The notes below the pieces were generated by a model, which worked only from the letters and a program-made list of their open reading frames with translations, was not told the origin of the DNA and searched no databases. The position numbers were made by a program, and so were the translations under genes. Shown in pieces: positions 40,846 through 50,155 of a stretch of 64,000 nucleotides of DNA. Position 1 is the stretch's first letter. Each line of letters begins with the position of its first letter. This stretch comes from CAVTYH01 sp963738835 (lineage in GTDB: Bacteria > Planctomycetota > Planctomycetia > Pirellulales > JADZDJ01), in the NCBI GenBank assembly GCA_963738835.1, contig CAVTYH010000005.1, forward strand, positions 310,001 through 374,000, in the 5' to 3' direction.

Positions 40846-42096
40846 ATGGAACTGAATATCAATATCAGTTTTCTAAGAGGGCAGATTCTTTTTCTGCATC
40901 GTCGATTTGATTTGGCGGAACGCGAATTCCGAAAGGCACTTTTGGTTGAACCTACACATTCGATTGCCCGAGCGATGCTGGCCCTTTGCCTGTGCGAGTT
41001 GAAGAAGTATCGAGAAGCGATTGAAACAACGGCCAGCGCGATTGCAGCCGCGCCTGACGAAGCGTTTTGCCACTACGCTTTGGCCCACATTCTCTTTCGT
41101 TGCAACCGTCTCAATCAAGCACGTGCGGCAATCAAGGAAGCAATTCGCTTGAATCCTGACAAAGCGGCGAGTTACGGTCAGTATGCCCTCATTGAGTTCA
41201 ATGCCGGTCAATGGTCAGCCGCGTTGAAAATGGCGGAGCAGGGTTTGCAAATCAATCCAGAAGACATTAACTCGAACATCGCGCGAGTTCGTGCTCTGGA
41301 ACGACTGGGCCGAAAATCGGAATCGAAGCAAGCCGCGCTTAATCTGTTACGAATCGGCCCGGAAGATGAATACGCTCACGTGAACACTGGGTGGTCCTAC
41401 CTGGATTGCGGAGATCATGTTCAGGCCCTTGAGCATTTTCGCGAAGCATTGAGAATAACCCCGAATCTGGAACCAGCCAGATTAGGACTTTTGGAGGCGA
41501 TCCGCTGTCGTTTGTATATTTATCGACTTGCAAGATCGTTCGGCGTTTGGTTTGGCGCACAGCGATACAAGCCTTTGACTCTTGTAACGAGTCTGCTGTG
41601 GACATTGATCATTACGCCGATATTGCTTCTGCTTATTATTATAGGATTTTTCCAGCCTCTGTTCGCAGCGCTGGTTCGGTTCGATCGTTACGGTCGTTTG
41701 GCTTTGTCACGCGATCAGATTTGGGAATCGAATCTCACTTGCGGCGCAACATTGCTCGCGATTGCGTGTATCGTCGGGTTTTTCTTTGTAGACCGACCGC
41801 AACTGTTGCTCGCCGCATTGCAGTTATTCGGGGTATCGATGCTGACGAAACTGGCTTTCCGTTCGCGACTGGGCTCGCCCAGGGTCTTCACGCTTTTAGC
41901 GGTGGCAACTTACCTGTTTTATTGCGTCGCTACCCAAATTTGGCTTAATTCATTGCATGGCATTAGAGAGCCGGGCTCGATGCACGAAAACGATGAACTT
42001 GATCGCTGCTTTTTCATTTTTCTCGGCACTTATGCGCTATTCTTCATTTGCGGTTTTATTTGCAAGCGTATTTCGAGTTTGATTCCAAACAAATAA
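40846..42096 (+). CDS. TPR protein with C-terminal membrane segments, paralog 1
   Basis: The frame is open from 40792, but aligning with the next gene favours ATG 40846 (MELNINISFLRGQILFLHRR). N-terminal half: about five TPR units (FDLAEREFRKALLVEPTHSI, CHYALAHILFRCNRLNQARA, QALEHFREALRITPNLEPAR). C-terminal half: about four to six hydrophobic helices (WTLIITPILLLLIIIGFFQP, LFGVSMLTKLAF, FFIFLGTYALFFICGFIC) with a conserved loop RFDRYGRLALSRDQIWESNL. About 416 residues. The downstream gene has the same architecture. Function unknown; probably an inner-membrane scaffold facing the cytosol with its TPRs. Confidence 0.82.
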   Translation: MELNINISFLRGQILFLHRRFDLAEREFRKALLVEPTHSIARAMLALCLCELKKYREAIETTASAIAAAPDEAFCHYALAHILFRCNRLNQARAAIKEAIRLNPDKAASYGQYALIEFNAGQWSAALKMAEQGLQINPEDINSNIARVRALERLGRKSESKQAALNLLRIGPEDEYAHVNTGWSYLDCGDHVQALEHFREALRITPNLEPARLGLLEAIRCRLYIYRLARSFGVWFGAQRYKPLTLVTSLLWTLIITPILLLLIIIGFFQPLFAALVRFDRYGRLALSRDQIWESNLTCGATLLAIACIVGFFFVDRPQLLLAALQLFGVSMLTKLAFRSRLGSPRVFTLLAVATYLFYCVATQIWLNSLHGIREPGSMHENDELDRCFFIFLGTYALFFICGFICKRISSLIPNK

Positions 42097-42116
42097 TCTT
42101 CAGCACAATACATAGA

Positions 42117-43422
42117 ATGTCGGCTCATATACAACGTGCCCTGTTGCTGTTGCATCAACAGCGCACCGATCTGGCGGAACAAGAATTGCGCATGGCGTTG
42201 GCCGAAGAGCCGCACAATTCGCATGGCGCATGCGCTGTTGGCGCTCTGTTTGCGGCGGCAGGATAAGTTCGAGGCGGCGACCGAGGAAGCGCAGCAGGCC
42301 ATTGGACTCTCGCCCGATGAAGCGTATCCGCATTATGTGCTGTCGGTGGTCATGGCGGCGCGGAATCGGTTTGCCGAGGGCAAGTCGGGCATCCAAGATG
42401 CCATTCGAATCGAGCCGGAAGAAGCCGATTACTGGGGACAACTGGCGGCCGTCGAGTTGGAACTGCGCGATTGGAATGCCGCGCTGACCGCTGCCGAGCG
42501 CGGATTGCAAATCGATGCCGAGCATGTCGGCTGCACGAATTTGCGCGTGCAGGCGCTCACGAAACTTGGCCGCCGCACCGAGGCCGATGCGGCGGTAGAG
42601 GCCGCGCTGCGGCGCGAGCCGGAGAATGCCTACACCCACGCCAACCGTGGCTGGACGCTGCTGGAGCAACGCAATCCGGCCAAAGCAATGGAACATTTTC
42701 GCGAGGCGCTGCGACTCGATCCCGAATTGGATTGGGCGCGGGCCGGCATCGTGGAAGCCCTGAAAGCAAAGAACTTCATCTACCGCTGGATGCTGGGTTA
42801 TTTCTTCTGGATGGCGCGGCTCAGCCGCCAAGCTCAATGGGGCGTAATTCTGGGCGCGTATGTGCTGTCGCGAATTGTGGCCAGTGTGGAAGAAAATCAT
42901 CCGGAATTTGCGGTGGTCACTCGGCCGCTGATGGTGGCCTATATCGTCTTCGTCGTGCTTACGTGGCTATCGCGACCGCTGTTCAATTCACTGCTGCGGC
43001 TGAATCGGTTCGGCCGGCTGGTGCTGAGCCGCGAAGATGTGTGGCAATCGAACTTGGTGTGCCTGTTTATGCTGCCCGCGCTGGCGGCGGGCATTACGTT
43101 TGCCATTCAAGGACAGTCGGTCATCGGCGTCTTTGCAGAGATCATTGGCATCTCTTGCGCGCTGCAAGCGATGTACGTGGGCACGGTTTTCAATTGCTCG
43201 GAAGGCTGGCCGCGGTGGTCGATGGCGGCGGGGGCGGCGGTGTACTTCGTGGCTTGGATAACGCTGGTAGTAATGCTCTACCGAGCGTACGCCGGCAACG
43301 GCCAGTTCTTCAGCAAGCTGTTCGATGCCGCCATTGCCTGGCGCGATAACTTCGTGCTGCCACTCTCGCTGGGTCTGTTTCTGGCCGCGAATTATTTGGC
43401 CATGGCGCGACCGAAGCGCTAG
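42117..43422 (+). CDS. TPR protein with C-terminal membrane segments, paralog 2, one frameshift
   Basis: ATG 42117 (MSAHIQRALLLLHQQRTDLA). The frame changes near 42220; adding one GC (AATTCGCGCATGG) gives EEPHNSRMAHALLALCL, matching paralog 1 (VEPTHSIARAMLALCL). TPR units follow (ATEEAQQAIGLSPDEAYPHY, AMEHFREALRLDPELDWARA) and a membrane half with the shared loop RLNRFGRLVLSREDVWQSNL. About 435 residues. It starts 20 bases after paralog 1 ends, so the pair is a tandem duplication in one transcript, though their GC content differs noticeably: paralog 2 is richer. Confidence 0.85.
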
Positions 43423-43583
43423 GCATCTCCGTTGCGATTTGTGACGCGCAGCCGTCGAAACGGTTCGGTTAGCAAACCGCAGCCGACGACCAGCAAAATC
43501 AGCGCACTGGGCTCCGGCACCGTGACGACAGAACCGGAGCTGGGCTGGCTGACGACAAGTCGAGTAAAACTTAAATATCTCGG
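43419..43583 (-). pseudogene. PEP-CTERM tail remnant
   Basis: On the minus strand, a frame without a start reads SQPSSGSVVTVPEPSALILL, VVGCGLLTEPFRRLRV then NRNGDA and TAG. This is a full PEP-CTERM sorting end (VPEPSA, hydrophobic stretch, Arg-rich tail) with no protein body attached. It lies directly behind another PEP-CTERM gene and its stop overlaps the convergent TPR gene. Probably the relic of a deleted exported-protein gene. Confidence 0.7.
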
Positions 43584-44516
43584 TTAGTGGCGGCGCTGCC
43601 GGGGGCAGAAAGCCAAGCCGAGCAAGCCCAAGGCGGCCAACACCACACTAGACGGCTCCGGCACGGTTGCCAGAAAGCCGTGATACATTCCCGACGAGTC
43701 GATGTAGTAACCGACAACTTCGCTGCCGGAGATGCCGTTGGCTACGGTTCCGTACGTACCGAACGGGTCATCCAAAGTCGTGTAGGTGCCGCCGTTGAAG
43801 AGAAAGCCGTGGACGCCTGATGCGTCGTAGTACTGGCCGACAATGTTGTTGCCGTCGATACCCGACGCTTGGGTTCCCTGCGTTGCCAGAGGATCATCCA
43901 GGGTCATGTAAGTCGTACCGTTGTAAAGAAAACCGTGGCCGCCCGATGCAATATAGTACCCGACAATGTTATTACCAGAGATGCCATAGGCTGCGGTTCC
44001 ATGCACTCCCAGAGGATCGTCCAAAGTTGTGTAAGTGCCGACGTTGTAGAGGAAACCGTGGCCAATTGACATCCCGCCGACGAAGTAATCCCCGACGATG
44101 TTGTTGCCGGCGATGCCATGGGGAGCGCTTCCGGCCGTTCCCAGGGGGTCATCCAAAGTCGTGTACGTGCTGCCGTTGTAGAGGAAGCCATGCCCTCCCG
44201 ACGCGTTGTCGTACTGCCCGACAATGTTATTGCCGTTGATGCCATTGGCGCTAGTTCCCGAGGTCGCCAAAGGAGCATCCAAAGTCGTGAAAGTGCTACC
44301 GTTGTAGAGGAAACCGTGACCGATAGTGTCGCCGAAACCATCAGGCCCGCTATCGTAGCTCCCGACAATGTTGCTTCCGTCGATACCATTGATAGTGGTG
44401 TTGACGCTGCCGGGGTAGTCAATCGTCGTGTAGGTAATGGCAAAGGCTGTTGTCGCAGTAGCTCCAATGATTAGAGCGCCCAATAGAAGTGATCTAATGA
44501 CGGCAGGCGCTTTCAT
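43584..44516 (-). CDS. HAF-repeat exported protein with PEP-CTERM tail
   Basis: ATG 44516 follows AGGA at seven bases; signal peptide SLLLGALIIGATATTAFA. The body is six to seven tandem units of about 35-40 residues of the type NGINGNNIVGQYDNASGGHG then FLYNGSTYTTLDDPL, the HAF extracellular repeat. It ends VPEPSSVVLAALGLLGLAF with CPRQRRH, a PEP-CTERM signal. 310 residues. Expected to be exported and sorted to the envelope or matrix. Function is unknown; the repeat conservation suggests a beta-propeller-like or solenoid surface protein. Confidence 0.88.
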   Translation of the reverse strand: MKAPAVIRSLLLGALIIGATATTAFAITYTTIDYPGSVNTTINGIDGSNIVGSYDSGPDGFGDTIGHGFLYNGSTFTTLDAPLATSGTSANGINGNNIVGQYDNASGGHGFLYNGSTYTTLDDPLGTAGSAPHGIAGNNIVGDYFVGGMSIGHGFLYNVGTYTTLDDPLGVHGTAAYGISGNNIVGYYIASGGHGFLYNGTTYMTLDDPLATQGTQASGIDGNNIVGQYYDASGVHGFLFNGGTYTTLDDPFGTYGTVANGISGSEVVGYYIDSSGMYHGFLATVPEPSSVVLAALGLLGLAFCPRQRRH

Positions 44517-44704
44517 AGATTTTTCCTCGAGCGAGTAGATCTTGGTGAGCCGAATGAACCGGCCCGCCTGGGAAGTCTGGCGGACAACACCCAATCACCA
44601 CAGAACACCGACCAAAAGACCGCATGGTCCTGGCGGCCGTGACCGGGGCGACGGCAGAGGCCGTCCGCAGGGTCTAAGAGCCGAGCAGCGGCGGCATTAT
44701 GACT

Positions 44705-46069
44705 TCAGGACCTGGGAATTGCGACAATTGTTGACCCAGACTGGCGACTTATCTCTAAACACTTCCGAACTAAGGGCGCGACGCAGATTGCACTTCGTTG
44801 AAATTGTGGATGGCCAACAATTCCCAAACACAAAATCGCGCCTAAAACGAACAAGGCCGGCGACGAAGGCTCGGGCACACTACTGACTGAACCAGAGCCA
44901 GAATTATTGGCGATGAGATCGAGCAGCGACTGCATGTCGGCATTGGTAAGCGTGCCGGAATTGTTCAGATCGCCGATGGCCAGCAGTTGGGTGTCGCTGA
45001 GGCCGTTGCTGTTTTCGTAGGCGTTCAAATCGGTCAGGGCCACAAGCATGGCGGGAATGTCGGCGGCGGTGACCTGTTGATCGCGATTGAAATCGCCCTG
45101 TAAAATTGGGCCGATGACTCTCACGTTATCGATCAGCGTGAAGTCAAGATCGGCAAAACTCGGCGAGCTACTCGTGGTGTTATTGGTGTCGGAGTGCCCA
45201 AAGAGGATGTCGGCGCCGCCGTTCGGCACGAAAAATGACGCGGTGTCGACCGTAATCAACAATACTCCGTCGACACGCCAAGAGACGAGGCCGCCAGCCT
45301 TTTTAATTTCTACCTGGTGCCACTGAAAACCCGGTGTTCCCGCGGGCGTCGTGCCCACCTGAGTCGACGGGTAATTGATTTGTTGGAGAATCGGCGCCGA
45401 CACACCGCTAGGAAAAGCTGAGGTGTAGTAAGCGTTCGTGTTGTTTTGACCTCCCGCCTCGAATTTCGCATGGGAATCGATGGATGGATCGGTCGGTGGC
45501 GACGTGTAACCGCTGGTTTTTTCCGGCGAATAGGCGCGATAATCGAACGCCGATTGACCGTCGCCGGTGGCGGCAAAGAACACACCGTCGGCCGCTCCAG
45601 CGTTATTCGAAACTGTGCCGGAGGTGAGAATGCCAAAGGTCGAAAGCATCGTCGAACCGGTCGCCCCGGTATTCAGGGGCCCGATGTAATTGTGCCACCA
45701 ATCGAATGTCAGCGTGTAATCGCCGAAAAAGTTTTTGCCGATCGGCGAAACGCTCAACGCCGGCCTCTGATCAAAATTAGGGGGTGCCGTCGCGGGGTTC
45801 AGATTGGCACCCAACTTCAAGCCGCGAGTGGTGCCGCCGGAATTGGGCGCCGGGGGGATGCCGATCGTGCTGTAATCGAAGAAACAATTCGCCGCGTTGG
45901 TGCCCAGACCGTCGTCGTTGACCGTCCAATTGACCGTGTCGTTGGCATCGAAAGTCTGCGAATACAAAAGCTCACCGAACGTCAGGTTTGTCCCGAACAC
46001 CAACACGAGTGCAGCGAATAAAATGGCCAACAGTGCCCGGTGCAAAGTTTGAAGATTGACGTTCTTCAT
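44705..46069 (-). CDS. Exported dockerin and PEP-CTERM protein with lectin-like N-terminal domain
   Basis: ATG 46069 follows GGAG at six bases; signal peptide LLAILFAALVLVFGTNLTFG. The first 300 residues resemble a concanavalin-like sandwich (FGDYTLTFDWWHNYIGPL, GFQWHQVEIKKAGGLVSWRV, VDGVLLITVDTASFF). A type I dockerin follows (GDFNRDQQVTAADIPAMLVA and GDLNNSGTLTNADMQSLLDL), then VPEPSSPALFVLGAILCLGI and a basic tail longer than usual (about 35 extra residues). 454 residues. Likely displayed outside the cell; ligand unknown. Confidence 0.83.
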   Translation of the reverse strand: MKNVNLQTLHRALLAILFAALVLVFGTNLTFGELLYSQTFDANDTVNWTVNDDGLGTNAANCFFDYSTIGIPPAPNSGGTTRGLKLGANLNPATAPPNFDQRPALSVSPIGKNFFGDYTLTFDWWHNYIGPLNTGATGSTMLSTFGILTSGTVSNNAGAADGVFFAATGDGQSAFDYRAYSPEKTSGYTSPPTDPSIDSHAKFEAGGQNNTNAYYTSAFPSGVSAPILQQINYPSTQVGTTPAGTPGFQWHQVEIKKAGGLVSWRVDGVLLITVDTASFFVPNGGADILFGHSDTNNTTSSSPSFADLDFTLIDNVRVIGPILQGDFNRDQQVTAADIPAMLVALTDLNAYENSNGLSDTQLLAIGDLNNSGTLTNADMQSLLDLIANNSGSGSVSSVPEPSSPALFVLGAILCLGIVGHPQFQRSAICVAPLVRKCLEISRQSGSTIVAIPRS

Positions 46070-46308
46070 AAGTAACTCCAGTCCAGATCGAACCGAAATC
46101 GAAAACTGCGGTTGCACCTTGGCCCGGATTATACAGCATTGTTGCGACGACCTACACCAAAATCGCCTGAATTAAAGCCGCAGAGCCCCGGCTACGTCGC
46201 TCACCAGTTCCACCCCTGCGAGCAGTTGGCCAGCTCGACGCATGCTCTATAATCAGAAGTCTTACAATCGTGCCGATGATTCCGATCCAAAGCCAATCCA
46301 CGAGCAAC

Positions 46309-47745
46309 ATGACGATTTCAACATCTTCGAGCAAACCCGCCACCAAACCCCGCACGTTGCGCGAACTTCGTCAGTCGGGCTGTCAGTCGAAAACAGTCAA
46401 ACAGGAAATTCACGATAACTTTTTGCGGATGTTGCGCGATGGCAACGAGCTTTTCCCCGGCATCGTGGGGTACGACAGCACGGTGATTCCCGAAATCAAC
46501 ATCGCGCTGTTGGCTAAACACGACATGTTGTTTCTTGGCGAAAAAGGCCAGGCAAAGAGTCGGCTGATGCGGCTCTTAGTGCGATTTCTTGACGAAGAAA
46601 TTCCGTTCATTGATATTCCGGAAGCGCCGCTGCACGACGATCCGCTAAAACCGATCACCACCGCGTGTCGCCGCTTTCTCGCGGAACATCCGGATGAAGA
46701 AGTGCCGATTGGCTGGTGGCGGCGCGAAGATCGCTATGCCGAACGGTTGGCGCCGGGCACCAAATTCGCCGACATCATTGGCGAAATCGATCCTGCGAAA
46801 CTAGCCGGCGGCACCAGCATGAGCGCCGAGGAAGCGCTGCACTTCGGGCTCATCCCGCGCATGCACCGCGGCATTTTTGCGATTAACGAATTGCCGGAAC
46901 TCGACGAATTGGTGCAAGTCGGGCTGTTCAACATTCTGGAAGAGCGCGACGTGCAAATTCGCGGCTACCCGGTGCGATTCGACATCGACGTGCTGATTTT
47001 GTTCTCCGCCAACCCCGCCACGTACAACCGCAGCGGCAAAGTGATTCCGCAATTGAAAGACCGCATCGGCTCGGTCATTCACACGCACTATCCGAAAGAG
47101 CGCGACCTGGGCATTCAGATCATGGAGCAGGAAGCGGCGCTCAATTTAGACGGCGATTTCCCTGTTGTCGTGCCGTACTTCATGAAACAGATTATCGAAG
47201 AAATCACGGCTGCTGCCCGCCGCAGCAAATTCATCGATCATAATTCCGGCGTCAGCGCGCGGTTCAGCATTGCCAATTATCGCACCATGGTGGCCAGCGC
47301 CCGGCAGCGCGCCGTTCGTCTGGGCGAAAAACCGGCCGTGCCGCGGATCAGCGATTTGGGGCACATCTATTCGTCGTCGCTCGGCAAACTGGAACTCGAC
47401 CTGATGGGCAGCCACCAGATGACCGAACGCCAGGTGCTCGACGCCGTGGTTGCCGAGGCGATTAAAAACGTGTTCGAAGAATACGTCGATCGTCACGGCC
47501 TGGACGAGATCGCCAAAATTTTTGCCGAAGGCGTGAAGATTGAAGTCGGCGACATGCTGCCGTCGGTGCACTACGCAGAGCGCCTGAAGCGCGTGCCGCC
47601 GGCGTGGGACAAAGCCTTCGAACTGAACGCCGCCACCGACCCCGCCGTGCGCGCCAGTTGTGTGGAGTTTGTTCTGGCGGGCCTCTACGCCACCGATCAA
47701 ATTTCGCGCAGCCAACACCACGGACGGATGGTGTACGAAATGTGA
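46309..47745 (+). CDS. MoxR/magnesium-chelatase-type AAA+ ATPase
   Basis: The open frame begins at GTG 46270; ATG 46276 and ATG 46309 are alternatives with no clear ribosome site. Text: FPGIVGYDSTVIPEINIALL, Walker A FLGEKGQAKSRLMRLLVRFL, GIFAINELPELDELVQVGLF (Walker B region), IQIRGYPVRFD-like beta hairpin, LFSANPATYNRSGKVIPQLK with sensor 1 and DRIGSVIHTHYP. The C-terminal helical lid is SGVSARFSIANYRTMVASAR. About 480 residues, close to ChlI/MoxR relatives. Such ATPases usually act with a VWA protein to insert or mature a target; none follows here. Confidence 0.85.
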   Translation: MTISTSSSKPATKPRTLRELRQSGCQSKTVKQEIHDNFLRMLRDGNELFPGIVGYDSTVIPEINIALLAKHDMLFLGEKGQAKSRLMRLLVRFLDEEIPFIDIPEAPLHDDPLKPITTACRRFLAEHPDEEVPIGWWRREDRYAERLAPGTKFADIIGEIDPAKLAGGTSMSAEEALHFGLIPRMHRGIFAINELPELDELVQVGLFNILEERDVQIRGYPVRFDIDVLILFSANPATYNRSGKVIPQLKDRIGSVIHTHYPKERDLGIQIMEQEAALNLDGDFPVVVPYFMKQIIEEITAAARRSKFIDHNSGVSARFSIANYRTMVASARQRAVRLGEKPAVPRISDLGHIYSSSLGKLELDLMGSHQMTERQVLDAVVAEAIKNVFEEYVDRHGLDEIAKIFAEGVKIEVGDMLPSVHYAERLKRVPPAWDKAFELNAATDPAVRASCVEFVLAGLYATDQISRSQHHGRMVYEM

Positions 47746-47917
47746 TTGCAAGCCACGAAATGGAGGTTCGCCATTGTCGTCGGCCAAATCTTTGAGCCAG
47801 AATTCGAGAGCAACGGCCAAGCTAGCGAGCCAGAATTCTCGCCGCACTCTTACGCTGGACGAAAGAATATAATTCGCGGTGCATTGAATCCTGCTCATGC
47901 TGACGAAGGAGGTTTTT

Positions 47918-48907
47918 ATGTCACGCGTTGTGCGATTCCATCAAACAGGCGGGCCGGAAGTTCTCAAAATCGAGAATGTCGAAGTGCCGCCGCCCGGTGC
48001 GGGGGAAGTTCGGATTGCGGTGAAGTCGCTGGGATTGAATCGCGCCGAATCGATGTTTCGTTTGGGACAGTATCTCGAAGACCCTAAGTTTCCGGCGCGG
48101 CTGGGTTACGAAGCGGCAGGAACCGTGGACGCAGTCGGATCGGGCGTGACCGGATTGAAGCCCGGCGATGCGGTGAGCACGGTGCCGTCGTTTTCGCAAA
48201 ATCAGTATGGAGTGTACGGCGATCTTGTGAACGTGCCGGCTCACGCCGTCGTCAAGCATCCGCCCGCGTTGTCGTGGACCGAAGCAGCCGCCATTTGGAT
48301 GCAATATGTAACCGCCTACGGCGCACTGATTGAAATTGCGAAGCTGAGCGCCGGCGATACGCTGCTTGTTCCGGCCGCTTCCAGCAGCGTGGGCCTGGCA
48401 GCGATTCAAATTGCCAACATGGTCGGCGCAACTCCGATCGCCCTGACTCGCAAAAACAGCAATGGCGAAGTGTTGTCGAAATTGGGGGCCGCGCATGTCG
48501 TCGCCACCGAGGAACAAGATGTAGTGGCGGAGGTTAACAAGTTGACCAAGGGCAAAGGGGCGCGAGTCGTGTTCGATCCGGTGGCTGGGCCGGGCATCGA
48601 AAAACTTGCGGCCGCCACGGCACAACACGGAATCATCGTTGAATACGGCGCCCTCGCCAGCGAGCCCACGCCGCTCCCGCTGTTCACATTGCTAGGCAAG
48701 AATCTCACGATCCGCGGTTATGTGATGTTCGAAGTTTCCGGCGATGCCGAACGACTGAAACGGGGTACGGAATTTATCAACGGCGGTTTGGCGTCCGGCA
48801 AACTAAAAGTCGTGATTGCCAAGACGTTTCCATTTGAACAAATCGTGGAATCGCATCGGTATCTGGAATCGAATCAGCAGATTGGTAAAATCGTCGTCAC
48901 CGTTTAA
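47918..48907 (+). CDS. Zinc-type alcohol dehydrogenase/quinone oxidoreductase (MDR family)
   Basis: ATG 47918 has an excellent GGAGG at five bases. 329 residues: VVRFHQTGGPEVLKIENVEV, LGLNRAESMFRLGQY, FPARLGYEAAGTVDAVGSGV, VKHPPALSWTEAAAIWMQYV, nucleotide loop LVPAASSSVGLAAIQIANMV and GKGARVVFDPVAGPGIEKLA. The structural zinc cysteines are missing, as in quinone oxidoreductases. NADPH-linked reduction of quinones or enals is expected. It is the first gene of a cluster of which several downstream members are broken. Confidence 0.9.
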   Translation: MSRVVRFHQTGGPEVLKIENVEVPPPGAGEVRIAVKSLGLNRAESMFRLGQYLEDPKFPARLGYEAAGTVDAVGSGVTGLKPGDAVSTVPSFSQNQYGVYGDLVNVPAHAVVKHPPALSWTEAAAIWMQYVTAYGALIEIAKLSAGDTLLVPAASSSVGLAAIQIANMVGATPIALTRKNSNGEVLSKLGAAHVVATEEQDVVAEVNKLTKGKGARVVFDPVAGPGIEKLAAATAQHGIIVEYGALASEPTPLPLFTLLGKNLTIRGYVMFEVSGDAERLKRGTEFINGGLASGKLKVVIAKTFPFEQIVESHRYLESNQQIGKIVVTV

Positions 48908-48955
48908 GTTCCAAGTTACTGCCGATCGCCGCCTTGGACCCCGCAGGCCATCCGC

Positions 48956-49146
48956 ATGGATGCGGAGCATTATTAAAATGTCATCATCGGCAGCGGCGAG
49001 GCCGGCAAATATCTCGGCTGGACGCTTGCCAGGCAGGGCCACAAGACGATTGTGATTGAGCGCTCGATGATCTGGCGGACTTCACAGGCCTTCTTTTGCA
49101 GTAAGACCGGTGCGGCATCGCTTCCTCGATCAACGCGTTGCGTATG
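48956..49146 (+). pseudogene. N-terminal fragment of a mercuric reductase/dihydrolipoamide dehydrogenase-like flavoprotein
   Basis: ATG 48956 gives MDAEHY, then an in-frame TAA; resuming one base over reads NVIIGSGEAGKYLGWTLARQ then GHKTIVIERSMI, the FAD-binding start of class I disulfide oxidoreductases. After about 45 residues homology stops before the redox CxxxxC, and the frame closes at 49146. Both an internal indel and a 3' truncation are present, so this is a remnant. Confidence 0.75.
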
Positions 49147-49173
49147 AAAGAAAATCAAACTGTCGCGGGTCGG

Positions 49174-49821
49174 TCACTTCGGTGAGTCGTCGTACATTAG
49201 CCTTTGTGGCCAATCGACGAACGTCGGCTTTTTGCCTGGGATGAACTTGATGATCCAGGTACGATCGTACGTCGCGTCGGGCCACGTTTCCGGAGCGTTG
49301 TCCACTCCAAATTTCCTAGCGATCTCGGGGATCACTTTATGTTCCCAACAGATCAGCACGGTGTGGCCGTCGTATTCCTGCCGGTGCCGAATTTCCTCGA
49401 CCATGCCCTCGTATTCGTCACGTGTGTAGGCGTCGTTAATCTTCAGATGTAACGCATCCGCCAAGGGCCGGACTGTTTGTATCGATCGCTGTGAAGACGA
49501 TTTCTGTTTGGGGCGCTGTGCATAGATTGCCACCGGAGTTTTGAAATTAAGCATCTCGGGAGTTCCCAGAAAATAGGGCGCGAGCACCGCTGCTCGTTCG
49601 CGACCCCGCAAAGACAACTCATTTCCTACCTCGGGCTTTTCCGCATGCCGAATCAGGATGACCTCTGCTGGCTCAGCCGATGCCGAATTCACTGAGACAA
49701 ATAGCAAGAATTGAAAAGCGATCGAGGCGATGATCTTGGGACCGACTGCACTCCAGGCATGCGCTTGGTTGGTAGCTGTGACGGTCACCAGCGGAAGGAT
49801 GACAGCAAAAAAGCGGCGCAT
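49174..49821 (-). CDS. Exported histidine-phosphatase (phosphoglycerate mutase-like) protein
   Basis: 215 residues. An N-terminal hydrophobic region (IIASIAFQFLLFVSVNSASA) is followed by VILIRHAEKPEVG, the RHG/RHA catalytic motif of the histidine phosphatase superfamily, then LSLRGRERAAVLAPYF, SIQTVRPLADALH, YEGMVEEIRHRQ and the second His in VLICWEHKVIPEIARKFG. Catalytic set RH, R and EH appears complete. A periplasmic phosphatase is expected. It is intact although flanked by gene fragments on both sides. Confidence 0.82.
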   Translation of the reverse strand: MRRFFAVILPLVTVTATNQAHAWSAVGPKIIASIAFQFLLFVSVNSASAEPAEVILIRHAEKPEVGNELSLRGRERAAVLAPYFLGTPEMLNFKTPVAIYAQRPKQKSSSQRSIQTVRPLADALHLKINDAYTRDEYEGMVEEIRHRQEYDGHTVLICWEHKVIPEIARKFGVDNAPETWPDATYDRTWIIKFIPGKKPTFVDWPQRLMYDDSPK

Positions 49822-49920
49822 TGGCTGCCTCGGCGAATCGATATGTTGAATCGAGCGAAGTGTAATGGCGGCATGCGGAGAAGTAAACAGTCAGGGTGCC
49901 AGCAATGGGGAGTAATCGAT

Positions 49921-50155
49921 ATGGCCGAAGAGCAGGCACAGTTGACGCGGGCGCTTGAGCAAATGAACGAGTTCAGTCCCGACCAGGCGATCGAGGTGGC
50001 CAAGCTGCTCTCGCCGGTACAGGCGGCCATCGAAGTTCAGGAATCGCGCATCCGTGAGCTGGAAGTGCAGGTGAAGGCTCTAGAAATTCGCTCGCCGATT
50101 GGAGGCACCATCGCCAATATTGCACGTTGGCCGGGACAGGCGGTGCGGGCAAGGC
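49921..50155 (+). pseudogene. HlyD-type membrane-fusion protein fragment
   Basis: ATG 49921 has GGGGAG eight bases upstream. The frame reads MAEEQAQLTRALEQMNEFSP, then a coiled coil VQESRIRELEVQVKALEIRS and the lipoyl-domain start SPIGGTIANIARWPGQAVRA, matching the hairpin-to-lipoyl return of HlyD/RND adaptors. It stops matching exactly where ppk2 sequence begins on the other strand (about 50145). The anchor helix and most of the adaptor are missing. Confidence 0.68.

Noticed and set aside
42140..43349. Extra overlapping plus-strand frames within the second TPR gene
   Set aside because: They are Arg-rich frames out of register with the TPR text and have no recognisable content.
43590..44510. 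CRISPR-like repeats with regular spacing of about 110-130 bases
   Set aside because: They encode the HAF protein repeats and keep the reading frame; repeat copies are diverged at codon third positions.
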